From positions 1-64,000 of the forward strand of contig CALTWF010000001.1 of assembly GCA_943912755.1 (NCBI GenBank): a stretch of 64,000 bases of DNA. Reading direction: 5' to 3'. The DNA is from an uncultured Pseudomonas sp. (GTDB lineage Bacteria > Pseudomonadota > Gammaproteobacteria > Pseudomonadales > Pseudomonadaceae). Positions 42,408 through 51,373 of the stretch are shown one piece after another. Below the pieces are notes generated by a model. That model searched no databases. It saw only the letters and a list, made by a program, of their open reading frames with translations, and was not told the DNA's origin. Numbering within the stretch: the stretch's first letter is position 1; every line of letters starts with the position of its first letter. Made by a program: the position numbers and the translations under genes.

Positions 42408-44372
42408 TCAGCCTTTCGGGCTGAGCATGGCTTCCACCGTGCTGTTCACGCTGCCGCTGGCCGTACTCGTGCGCCCTGCCCCACGAGCGCTGTGCGCCTG
42501 CGGCCGGGCGGCATCGGCGAGGATGACCTGGGCGGCCTTTTCCGCCGCGACATAGATCGAGGTGACGATGAAGAAGCCGGGGATCTTCGGAAAGATCGAG
42601 GCATCCACCACCCGCAGGTTGTCCACCCCACGCACGCGGAAGGCGCTGTCGAGCACCGCCATCGGGTCGCTGGCGGCACCGATCGGGCAGGTGCAGGAAG
42701 CGTGATGGCCCCAGGCCTGGTTCCTGACGTATTCCTTCAGTTGATCGTCGCTCTGCACCGCGTCACCCGGCAGCTCTTCCTCGGCGATCAACCTGGCTTC
42801 CTTCAACGGCTGGGCCAGGTTGCGCACGAACTTGATGCCCTCCACCACCGATTGCAGGTCCTCGCCCTTGGCATCGTTGCCTTCCTCGAAATAGCGGAAG
42901 TTGATCAGCGGGGTTTCGGCCGGGTCCTTCGAGCGCAGGGTGACAAAACCCGCGGTGTTGTTGGTGTGGGCCTTGAGCACCGCCCAGGTCAGGTAGTTGA
43001 GCTTGTCGACGATCAACTGCGAGTACCCCGGGAAGTAACCGCGGAACAGCGCCAGCAATGAGAAGCAGAACAGGTCGGGCAAGGGCCGTTGCTTGAGCGA
43101 CTTCTTGATCACCGCCAGCACCGCGCCGTTGGTGGAGTACACACCCAGCTTGCCCTTGGCCCACTCCTCGTACTGCGGGTCGCCCTTGGCGTAGCGCGCG
43201 CCTTCCAGCACACCCCATTCCTTGAAGTTCATGCGGTTGACCACGCCGACCTCGTAGCGGTCCTGCAGGTTGCGCCCCACCCCCGGCAGCTCGACCCGCA
43301 CCGGCACGCCCACCGCGTCCAGTACCTCGCGCGGGCCGATGCCGGAGAGCATGAGCATCTGCGGGGTATTGAAGGCGCCACCGGCGAGGATCACCTCGCG
43401 ACTGGCGCGCACCTGGTGCAGTTCGCCGGCCGAAGTCGGATTGCGCGGCAAGGTGCAGGCACGGTACATCCGCGCGCCCTTGATGTACTCCACGCCATAG
43501 GCGCGCTGCTCATCGTCGAGCAGCACCCGGGTGACCAGCGCGTCCAGCTCGATATGCAGGTTGTGCGGGAAGCGTTGCTGCACATCCAGCAGGCGCTCGC
43601 GGGTGCCCATGCGGTGGTGCTTGTGGGTCGCCAGCGGCGGGTAGCGCAAGCCGATCGCCTCGTCCTTGACCAGCCGCCAGTCGTTGGGGTCGCCGACCCC
43701 CTGCAACTGCCAGCCAATGCGCTTGAGCGGCTCGGCGAGGATCTCGAAGGCCTGCTTGGCCGACTTGGCGATGGAGCGCACCAGCGACAGGTCGTCGATC
43801 ACTGCCTCCGGCACCGCTTTCTCGGTATGCAGCCAGCCCTTGAAACCATGCCGCGACGGGTTCAGGCCGAACCACGAGAGAAAGCGCTGGAACGGCCGGT
43901 GATGACAGTTTTCCAGGCGCTCGAAGTGCTCGCGCATGGCGCTGGCCCGCCACGACGCATCGCCGGTGATCTGGGCGATATGGTCCCAGTCCTGGTTGTG
44001 CGGGTAGACGGTGATCATGGCGTTGTGCGCGGTGCAGCCGCCCAGGCAACTGGCCCGCGGATAGAGCACGCCATCGACCTGCTCGCCCTCGTATTCGCGG
44101 GTGAACTTGGGGTCCTGCTCCTGCTGCGCGTCGTTGCTGTAGTGGCGCACGAAGAAGTCCCAGCGCATCGCATTGTTCTCGGTGGAACGCGGGTGGAACG
44201 CCGGCACCTGGTACTGCTCGGGCAGGCCGGGCTCGCCGCCGCCGGCCACCGGGTCGCTGCCCGACTCCAGCACCAGCACCCGGCGCCCTTCTTCGGCCAG
44301 GCGCGCGGCCAGGGTGCCGCCGCCGGCACCGGAACCCACCACGATGTATTCGTAATCCAGTTGATCGCTCAT
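42408..44372 (-). CDS. GMC-family FAD oxidoreductase
   Basis: A 654-residue flavoenzyme. Its FAD loop is YIVVGSGAGGGTLAARLAEE, followed by the GMC signatures PRASCLGGCTAHNAMI and ILAGGAFNTPQMLMLSGIG, and the C-terminal catalytic His region HHASCTCPIGAASDP with SIFPKIPGFFIVTSIY. These are the choline/glucose/cholesterol-oxidase fold marks; the size fits the larger alcohol dehydrogenases. No secretion signal is visible. Ten bases separate it from the upstream di-haem cytochrome gene, so the cytochrome is its probable electron acceptor. A terminator follows. Confidence 0.87.
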   Translation of the reverse strand: MSDQLDYEYIVVGSGAGGGTLAARLAEEGRRVLVLESGSDPVAGGGEPGLPEQYQVPAFHPRSTENNAMRWDFFVRHYSNDAQQEQDPKFTREYEGEQVDGVLYPRASCLGGCTAHNAMITVYPHNQDWDHIAQITGDASWRASAMREHFERLENCHHRPFQRFLSWFGLNPSRHGFKGWLHTEKAVPEAVIDDLSLVRSIAKSAKQAFEILAEPLKRIGWQLQGVGDPNDWRLVKDEAIGLRYPPLATHKHHRMGTRERLLDVQQRFPHNLHIELDALVTRVLLDDEQRAYGVEYIKGARMYRACTLPRNPTSAGELHQVRASREVILAGGAFNTPQMLMLSGIGPREVLDAVGVPVRVELPGVGRNLQDRYEVGVVNRMNFKEWGVLEGARYAKGDPQYEEWAKGKLGVYSTNGAVLAVIKKSLKQRPLPDLFCFSLLALFRGYFPGYSQLIVDKLNYLTWAVLKAHTNNTAGFVTLRSKDPAETPLINFRYFEEGNDAKGEDLQSVVEGIKFVRNLAQPLKEARLIAEEELPGDAVQSDDQLKEYVRNQAWGHHASCTCPIGAASDPMAVLDSAFRVRGVDNLRVVDASIFPKIPGFFIVTSIYVAAEKAAQVILADAARPQAHSARGAGRTSTASGSVNSTVEAMLSPKG

Positions 44373-44382
44373 GGCAGTGGCC

Positions 44383-46893
44383 TCAGAAGGTTTTCAACAG
44401 GGCGATCAGGGCCCGCTTGTCGTCGTCGCTGAGCGGCTGCTCATCCTTGTCCTGGAGGAAGCGGGTGCCGAAGTAATGGCCCTTGTCGACCACGTAGTCC
44501 GGGCACTTGCTGACTTCCAGCAGCGGCTTGACCAGACGCTTGAAGACCTTGCGCGCCTCCTCGTCGCTGGCACCCGGCGGCAGTTGCTTGAGGTCGTGCT
44601 TGATCTTCACCAGCAGGTCGAGCACCTGGTCGCGTTTTTCCAGGTCGATGTTGGACAGCAGGCTCACCGGGGTGCCCTGCGGGATCGGCCCGATCTGGAT
44701 GCCGTCATCGCCGAACAGCCACGGCAGCCAGCGAGTCAGCAGGCCTTGCAGGTCCTGCAGGAACTTCGGCAGGTAACCGCTGCTGACCCGCAGGTAGCTG
44801 GTTTCGGTAGTGGTGTCGATGGTGCCCGGGTGGGTCAGCCCGGAACGGGTCACGACCTGGAAATTGCCCTGGCGCTTTTCCGGCCACAGAAGCATTTCGA
44901 TGGAGTTGTCGAAGGACGCCACGCGGTCGTCGACGCTGCCGCTCCACTTGAACTGGCCAAGACTGTTGTTGAGGAACAGCGGCGCCGTGGACCACACGCT
45001 GACCAGCGACGCCGGCCGGGTGTAGCCGCGGCCACCGCCGGGCATTTCATACTCGCGGGCTTCGCCGGTGTAGGGGTTCTGCACCAGCATCGAACCCACC
45101 GCCGGCAGCTTCTTGTACGACTCCGAGGAGAAGTTGTCCCAGATGTTGTCGGCCAGGGCGTTGGTCGCCAGCGGGCTGCAGGCGTTGGTTTCGAGCAGGG
45201 TCACCGGCACGCGCAGTTCGGTGGAGAGGAAGTTGTCGGTGAGGAAATCCTCCTTCTTCACGATGTCGCGCATGGCGTCCTTGAACTCCGGCGTCTTGCT
45301 GTAGCTCCAGTAGTCGTTCCAGCACTGCAGGTAGTTGCCGTTGACGCAGCCGTTGTCGGGGAATTTGGCCCAGGCCTTTTCCGGCAACTTGCTGGAATGG
45401 CAGCGCGCGCAGGTGTCGGCGAACACTTCCTTGCCCCGCTCCAGTTGCGTCGGCGCGACTTGCAGGTACTTGTCGCCACCGGGTGCGCTTTTCAGGTAGT
45501 CGGGCGTGGCCGAGGCAAGGAAGAACAGCGCCAGGTCCGGGGTCTGCTGTTCGTTGGCGACCCAGTAGGAGGAGTTCTTGCGCGCCACGTCGATACGAAA
45601 CGGGGTGATCGGCTTGCCGCCGATCAGCGGCCGGAAGTGGGTGGTCCACTCCTCGCTGAACAGGCCGATATTGACGAACACCCGGTTCAGGGCGCCGAGG
45701 GCGCCCACCGAGTCGGCACCGTCCTTGAGCACCCTCGGGGTGAACACCGTGTCCGGCTTGTTATAGAACTGGTTCAGCGGGCTGTCGGCGGGAATCCCCG
45801 GCACCTCGTTGAACTGCTTGTTGTTGAGGTCGCCGCCGGCGAGTTTTTCCTTGCCCAGGTGCGCGGCCAGTTCGATGCGCGCCTTGAGGTTGTAGACGGC
45901 GTTCATGGTGCGCGGGTTGTTGATGTAGTCGCTGGACACCAGCGAGGTATCCAGCGCCCCCGGCCGCGAGGTGTGGAACAGCTGGTGCGGGAAGCTGCTG
46001 TCGTCCTTCTGCCACATGAAGATGCGGTCGACCCAGAAGTACTGCGCGCCGGGGTTGGAGTTGAGGTTGGCCCAGGCCGGGCGCTCGGGGTCGGCCGGCG
46101 GGTTGGTCGGGTTCGGCCCGACGTGGCAGAAGCCGCAGGACATGCCGACCCGGTAGGGCTTCACCAGCTTGCTGTCGTTGTAGTAGCTGGGGTCCTCGTA
46201 GTAGCGCTTGGGATCCCAGTGTTTCTGCGCCTTCTCGTCGAAGTCCGGGTTGGGGAACAGGCGCAGGCCGACGATGCCGGTGCCGTAGCCGTAGTAGGAA
46301 CCGGTCTCGATGTTCTTGCCGCGGGCGCCGATCTTCACCCCGGGGTATTTCTCTTCGTTCTCGAAGGGATCGGGGCCGCAGGACGGGTCGCGGTTGTCCA
46401 GCCACAGGCCGTGGCGGTCTTCGCGCGGGCCCTCGCCCTTGGTGTAGCAAGGCTCGTTGACCACTCCGAGGTACTGCCAGCGGTTGCTGCGGTTGGCCGC
46501 CAGCGACGGGTGGTTGGAGATGGTCTTGAGGAAGTCCAGGTTGCCCACGCTGTCACGCGAGAGCTTGTCCCAGAGGGCGTCATTGCCGGCGGTCCAGACG
46601 ATCCAGTTGTTGCGCCCGCGGGCGAAGGCGTCCGCCGCCTGCTGCCGGGTGATGCCGGGGATGAAGGGTGAAAGACGCTCGACCAGCAACGCCGGCTGTC
46701 TGGAAACGCCGTAGTCCATATCGGCGAAGTAGTCTTCGTCGGCGCCTTTGAGGCTGTCGGCTTCGCGGCCGACGCACTTGGCTTCGTCGAGGATCTTGCC
46801 GGAGGTGTCGCCGCAAGGGTTTTTCGGTTTGTCGCACCCCTGCAACAGCACCAGGGGAATAACGAGGCTCAACATCAGCTTCACGGGTGTCAT
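44383..46893 (-). CDS. Di-haem cytochrome c lipoprotein
   Basis: An 836-residue protein with lipobox PLVLLQGCDKP (Cys20), so it is anchored and faces the periplasm. Two haem c sites are present: CGFCH at 253-257 (MSCGFCHVGPNPTNP) and CARCH at 495-499. The long stretch between them and the 340-residue C-terminal part are unlike short cytochromes; the overall plan recalls RoxA/RoxB-like di-haem proteins or large electron-transfer cytochromes, from memory. The gene is first in an operon with the GMC oxidoreductase. A role in passing electrons from GMC turnover to the respiratory chain is inferred. Confidence 0.75.
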   Translation of the reverse strand: MTPVKLMLSLVIPLVLLQGCDKPKNPCGDTSGKILDEAKCVGREADSLKGADEDYFADMDYGVSRQPALLVERLSPFIPGITRQQAADAFARGRNNWIVWTAGNDALWDKLSRDSVGNLDFLKTISNHPSLAANRSNRWQYLGVVNEPCYTKGEGPREDRHGLWLDNRDPSCGPDPFENEEKYPGVKIGARGKNIETGSYYGYGTGIVGLRLFPNPDFDEKAQKHWDPKRYYEDPSYYNDSKLVKPYRVGMSCGFCHVGPNPTNPPADPERPAWANLNSNPGAQYFWVDRIFMWQKDDSSFPHQLFHTSRPGALDTSLVSSDYINNPRTMNAVYNLKARIELAAHLGKEKLAGGDLNNKQFNEVPGIPADSPLNQFYNKPDTVFTPRVLKDGADSVGALGALNRVFVNIGLFSEEWTTHFRPLIGGKPITPFRIDVARKNSSYWVANEQQTPDLALFFLASATPDYLKSAPGGDKYLQVAPTQLERGKEVFADTCARCHSSKLPEKAWAKFPDNGCVNGNYLQCWNDYWSYSKTPEFKDAMRDIVKKEDFLTDNFLSTELRVPVTLLETNACSPLATNALADNIWDNFSSESYKKLPAVGSMLVQNPYTGEAREYEMPGGGRGYTRPASLVSVWSTAPLFLNNSLGQFKWSGSVDDRVASFDNSIEMLLWPEKRQGNFQVVTRSGLTHPGTIDTTTETSYLRVSSGYLPKFLQDLQGLLTRWLPWLFGDDGIQIGPIPQGTPVSLLSNIDLEKRDQVLDLLVKIKHDLKQLPPGASDEEARKVFKRLVKPLLEVSKCPDYVVDKGHYFGTRFLQDKDEQPLSDDDKRALIALLKTF

Positions 46894-47233
46894 GCGTTTG
46901 CTCCTTGCAAAACGTGCAGACCGGTCCCTCTGTCCTTGGGGACACGTTATTGCGGCCGGTCCGGTTGGCCGATCTCAACTGATTGCCTTGTCCCTCGCCT
47001 TCGGATGGACGACGGACCAGTTGGTTACAACTCCTTACAACACCCAAAGCATATGCCAAGCCGTAATGGCGCATTGATGCCATTTGGCGATGAGAATCCG
47101 CCGTTTATCGCCGCTGCTTATAGGTTTGCGCACACTGCTGTTGTGATTCAGCTCTCACTAGTGGCAAGTGGCTATTTCCCTGCTCTACACTGCTCCGCCA
47201 AGGACTTGCCTTCACCACAGCAGCGGACGCCAC
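46894..47233. other. Divergent promoter region, no gene
   Basis: 340 bases between the cytochrome and the patatin genes. It has several short inverted bits (TGTCC..GGACA near 46940) and an AT-richer patch at 47020-47120, suited to promoters of the two divergent genes. I cannot assign boxes. Confidence 0.4.
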
Positions 47234-49930
47234 ATGGACAGGGAAGAATCGGTCAGCACCGACCAAAGCATGCAATTCGACGCCGAGCAGGCGCGTATCG
47301 ACGAACGCCACCGGCTGCTGGAAATGCCCGGAGGCGATGGCAAGCGCCGCGCCCTGGCGCTGTCCGGCGGCGGCATCCGCAGCGCCACCTTCTGCCTCGG
47401 CGTGCTCCAGGCCCTGGCCAGGGCGCCGGCTCCGGGGGTCGAGCCAACGCCTGAAACAAGCGCTGCATCCAGCGACCTGGGCAAACGCCTGTTGCCGCGC
47501 TTCGACTACCTGTCGACGGTCAGCGGCGGCGGCTATTTCGGTTCGTTCTTCGGCAGCCTGTTCCTTCCCGGCCGCCTGCGCGGGCGGGAAAACAGCGGCA
47601 TGCTCGGCGCGACCGAGACGCAGCCCGACGATGAGGCCAAGCGCCAGGCCGCCCGCGAGGCCTATGACACCCTCGACTACGAACCGCCCGGACGCATCCA
47701 CACCGGCGACGACTACCGCGCGCAACCGGTGGGCTCCGCGCCGCTGGGCTGGCTGCGGGAGAACGGCCGCTACCTGACCCCGGGTGGTGGCGGCGACCTG
47801 TTCTATGTGCTCGGCATGTCGCTGCGCAACCTGCTGGCCGTGCATATGGTCATCGGCATGCCATTGCTGTTCGGCCTGGCCCTGGCCGTGCTGCTGCAGG
47901 AAGTGATCGCGATCAGCCCGCTGTGCTCGCCCCTCGGCGCCTTCCTGCCACTCAGCGCGGCGCAGGTGATCTGCGGTTCGCTGTGGTGGCTGCCGGCGCT
48001 GTTGCTGGTGGTGGGCGTGTTGCCATTGATGCTGGCGTACTGGATGGTCTACCGCCGGCGCAACGTCGATGAAAGCCTGCACCCGTTCAACCGCGCCACC
48101 CTGCTCTACGCGCTGAACGCCGCGGTGATGATAGTGCTGGCCGTACGCGCGCCCTGGCTCGGTGGCGACCTGCGTGCGCTGATGGTGCTGTTCGCCGCGG
48201 TCTGCCTGTTCGCCCTGTTCTACTGCCTGTGGCTGTGCATCTACCTCGGCCACGGGCGTCCGGGCCCGGACAAGGTCCTGGCCCGGCAGAACAGCGTCGC
48301 CACCTACCGCGTACTGGTCACCCGGCGCCTGGCCTCGGCGATCATCGCCACCCTGGTCGCGGTGTTCTTCGCGGTGATTCCCTGGTTGAGCGAATGGCTG
48401 TTCCTGCGCCTGGAACAGCAACAGGCACCGCTGGTGTCCGGCGGTGTCGCCCTGCCGCTGTTGATTGCCCTGGTGCGCTGGATCTCGGTGGCCAGTGACG
48501 ACAAGGCCAAGCCGGGCTGGCTGAGCAAGCTGCCGATCAGCGTGATCGCCGGCGCCGCCGGCGCGGTGATCTTCGTTCTGGTCGCGCTGTTCTGGGCCCT
48601 GCTGGTGCAGTACGTGCGCTACACCGGCGACTGGTTCGGCGACGGCCATGCCTGGGTCCGGCTGCTCGGGCTGACCGTGATCGCGGCGTTGTCCAGCCTG
48701 GCCTCGGGCCAGTTCATCGGCTTCCTCAACCTGTCGTCGTGGCAGTCGTTCTACCGCGCCCGCCTGGCCCGCGCCTATCTTGGCGCCTCCAACGGCCTGC
48801 GTTTCTCCGGCAAGACCCGCAAGCAGCGCCGGCGCCTGCTCAGCGTCGCTGAAACCCTGCCGGGCGACGACGTGACCATCGAGCATTACTACGCCAATAC
48901 CACGGCGGCACCGGTACACCTGATCAACGTCACCCTCAACCAGACCGTCGACCCGGCCGAGCAACTGGTGCAGCGCGACCGCAAGGGCAAGCCGCTATGC
49001 CTGGCCCCGTCCGGCCAGTACGGCCAGGCCAGCGTCAGCTACATCCTCGACGGTGACCCGCGCCAGCGCGCCAGCCAGCCGGACTGCGGTGAGATCTACC
49101 AGCCGCTGACCCTGGCCCACTGGGTGGCCACCTCCGGCGCCGCCTTCTCCACCGGCCTCGGCCGCGCCACCAGCCTCGGCACTTCGCTGGCCTTCGGCCT
49201 GACCAACGTGCGCCTGGGCACCTGGTGGCCGGCGGACTTCCTGCAGAACGGCGAGAAGGACAGCGGCCAGCGGGTGTCCCGCGACACCCTGCGCGAGCGC
49301 GCGCTGACCACCCAGCATTACCTGTTCTACGAAATCACCGCGCATTTCCACGGGCTGAACCGCGACTTCCAGTACCTCTCGGACGGCGGCCACTTCGAGA
49401 ACACCGCCTGCTACGAGCTGATCCGCGAAGGGCGCAAGATCGACCTGATCGTCATGTGCGACTGCGGCGCCGACCCGACCTACCGCTTCGACGACCTGGC
49501 CAACCTGATCCGCCTGGCGCGGATCGACCAGGCGCTGGAGATCAGCGAGGATGCCGGGGTGTTCGAGCAGACGGAACTGGCGCCATATTTCGGCCGGCTG
49601 GCCGACTTCAGCCTGGATGCCCCACAGCGCAAGGAGGCCGATTACCGGCGCTGCGCGGTGCTGCTCAATGTCACCAACAAGCAGGGCGAACTGACTTCGC
49701 GGATCCTGCTGATCAAGCCCAACCTGATCGCCGGGCTGCCGGTGGACCTGCTCAACTACGCCAGCGAGCACCCGACCTTCCCCAACGAAAGCACGGCCAA
49801 CCAGTTCTTCGATGAAGCGCAGTTCGAGGGCTATCGGCAGTTGGGCTTGCAGATCGGCCGGCGGTTGTTCGGCGATGGGAAGAAGCGCTCTGCGGTTGCG
49901 GACGCGCTTTGGGCGTATCTGGAGCGGTAA
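47234..49930 (+). CDS. Patatin-like phospholipase with a multi-helix membrane insert
   Basis: An 898-residue protein. The patatin oxyanion loop is ALALSGGGIRSATFCLGVL (about residue 40), the nucleophile Ser97 lies in LSTVSGGGYFGS, and the Asp717 in YLSDGGHFENT, so the dyad is split by a large insert of about 300 residues with at least seven hydrophobic segments (190-500). It should hydrolyse acyl lipids on the cytosolic face of the inner membrane. The ATG at 47234 is one option; an ATG at 47270 would shorten it by 12 residues. It stands alone. Membrane-embedded patatins of this size are less common than the soluble ones; the biological role is unknown. Confidence 0.75.
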   Translation: MDREESVSTDQSMQFDAEQARIDERHRLLEMPGGDGKRRALALSGGGIRSATFCLGVLQALARAPAPGVEPTPETSAASSDLGKRLLPRFDYLSTVSGGGYFGSFFGSLFLPGRLRGRENSGMLGATETQPDDEAKRQAAREAYDTLDYEPPGRIHTGDDYRAQPVGSAPLGWLRENGRYLTPGGGGDLFYVLGMSLRNLLAVHMVIGMPLLFGLALAVLLQEVIAISPLCSPLGAFLPLSAAQVICGSLWWLPALLLVVGVLPLMLAYWMVYRRRNVDESLHPFNRATLLYALNAAVMIVLAVRAPWLGGDLRALMVLFAAVCLFALFYCLWLCIYLGHGRPGPDKVLARQNSVATYRVLVTRRLASAIIATLVAVFFAVIPWLSEWLFLRLEQQQAPLVSGGVALPLLIALVRWISVASDDKAKPGWLSKLPISVIAGAAGAVIFVLVALFWALLVQYVRYTGDWFGDGHAWVRLLGLTVIAALSSLASGQFIGFLNLSSWQSFYRARLARAYLGASNGLRFSGKTRKQRRRLLSVAETLPGDDVTIEHYYANTTAAPVHLINVTLNQTVDPAEQLVQRDRKGKPLCLAPSGQYGQASVSYILDGDPRQRASQPDCGEIYQPLTLAHWVATSGAAFSTGLGRATSLGTSLAFGLTNVRLGTWWPADFLQNGEKDSGQRVSRDTLRERALTTQHYLFYEITAHFHGLNRDFQYLSDGGHFENTACYELIREGRKIDLIVMCDCGADPTYRFDDLANLIRLARIDQALEISEDAGVFEQTELAPYFGRLADFSLDAPQRKEADYRRCAVLLNVTNKQGELTSRILLIKPNLIAGLPVDLLNYASEHPTFPNESTANQFFDEAQFEGYRQLGLQIGRRLFGDGKKRSAVADALWAYLER

Positions 49931-49948
49931 CGACAAACTTCAGGGCCT

Positions 49949-50009
49949 CATCGCGGGTGAACCCTCTCCCACAGACAGCAAACCTGTGGGAGCGGGTTTA
50001 CCCGCGATG
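49949..50009. repeat. REP pair, GTGGGAGCGGG family
   Basis: Inverted arms CATCGCGGGTGAACC (49949) and the GTGGGAGCGGGTTTACC copy ending at 50009, with a few mismatches. It lies directly between the convergent patatin and serine-transporter genes. Confidence 0.75.
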
Positions 50010-50013
50010 CCTT

Positions 50014-51309
50014 TCAGGCCAGCACCGACCAGGCAATGGCCGACAGGGTAATCAGCCCCACCGCCACCACGAACACATTGGACAGCTTGCCCGAGTACTG
50101 GCGCAGCGACGGCACCTTGTTGATCGCGTACATCGGCATCAGGAACAGCAGGCAGGCGATCACCGGGCCGCCAAGGGATTCGATGATGCCGAGGATGCTC
50201 GGGTTGAGCGTGGCGACGATCCAGCAGGTCAGCACCATGAACAGCGCGGTGATGCGCTCCAGAACCTTGGCCGACAGCGAGCGGCCACGGCCGCGCAGGC
50301 TTTTCACGATCAGGCCCTGGAAGCCTTCGCTGGCACCGACGTAGTGGCCGAGGAACGACTTGGTGATGGCTACCAGCGCGATCAATGGCGCAACGAAGGC
50401 GATCACCGGGGTCTGGAAGTGGTTGGCCAGGTACGACAGGATCGAGATGTTCTGTGCCTTGGCCGCCGCCAGGTCAGCCGGGGACAGGGCCAGCACGCAA
50501 CTGAAGCAGAAGAACATCACGGTCAGCACCATCATCAGGTGCGAGGCAGCGAGGATCCGCCCGCTCTTCTGCTCCGCCTGCTCGCCGTACTGGCGTTTCT
50601 GCGCCACGGCGAAGGCCGAGATGATCGGCGAATGGTTGAAGGAGAACACCATCACCGGGATCGCCAGCCACAGGGTCTTGAGCAGTACGCCCGCGTCCAT
50701 GCCCTCGCCGGCCTGGGCCAGGAAGGCGCCGCTCCAGTTGGGGATCAGGCCCAGGGCAAGCAACAGCAGCGCGGCGACGAAGGGATACACCAGCACGCTC
50801 ATGACCCGCACGATGATGCCCTGGCCGCAACGCACCACGATCATCAGGCCACAGATCAGCAGCAGCGACAGCAGCGCCCGCGGTGGCGGGGTGATGTGCA
50901 ACTGGTGTTCGAGGAAATTGCCCAGGGTGTTGGTCAGCGCCACGCTGTACACCAGCAGGATCGGGAAGATGGCGAAGAAGTAGAGCAAGGTGATCAGCTT
51001 GCCGGCGCCAACGCCGAAGTGCTCTTCCACCACTTCGGTGATGTCCTCGTTGCCGCCCTTGCGCCCGGACAGGACGAAGCGGGTCAGGCCACGGTGGGCG
51101 AAGAAGGTCATGGGGAACGCCAGCAGCGCCAGGATCAGCAGCGGCCAGAAGCCGCCGACGCCGGCGTTGATCGGCAGGAACAGGACCCCGGCGCCGATGG
51201 CGGTGCCGTACAGGCCCAGGGTCCAGGTGGTGTCGTGGCGGGTCCAGCCGCTGGAGGCAGGCGCGGCCGTTTCGACCCGCGATTGGATAGTGCTGTTTAC
51301 ATCGGTCAT
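50014..51309 (-). CDS. Serine/threonine transporter (SdaC/HAAAP family)
   Basis: A 431-residue permease with about eleven helices. The family start is HDTTWTLGLYGTAIGAGVLF, followed by FFAHRGLTRFVLSG and VFSFNHSPIISAFAV, all as in SdaC. It brings L-serine into the cell with protons. The ATG at 51309 was chosen over the longer frame. It is the second gene of a unit with the L-serine dehydratase, so uptake and breakdown are linked. Confidence 0.88.
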   Translation of the reverse strand: MTDVNSTIQSRVETAAPASSGWTRHDTTWTLGLYGTAIGAGVLFLPINAGVGGFWPLLILALLAFPMTFFAHRGLTRFVLSGRKGGNEDITEVVEEHFGVGAGKLITLLYFFAIFPILLVYSVALTNTLGNFLEHQLHITPPPRALLSLLLICGLMIVVRCGQGIIVRVMSVLVYPFVAALLLLALGLIPNWSGAFLAQAGEGMDAGVLLKTLWLAIPVMVFSFNHSPIISAFAVAQKRQYGEQAEQKSGRILAASHLMMVLTVMFFCFSCVLALSPADLAAAKAQNISILSYLANHFQTPVIAFVAPLIALVAITKSFLGHYVGASEGFQGLIVKSLRGRGRSLSAKVLERITALFMVLTCWIVATLNPSILGIIESLGGPVIACLLFLMPMYAINKVPSLRQYSGKLSNVFVVAVGLITLSAIAWSVLA

Positions 51310-51373
51310 TTCTATCGCCTTGTAATTATTTTTGTTGCTGATGAACCTGCGTCGCCTGTGCCGGGCGACGGCT

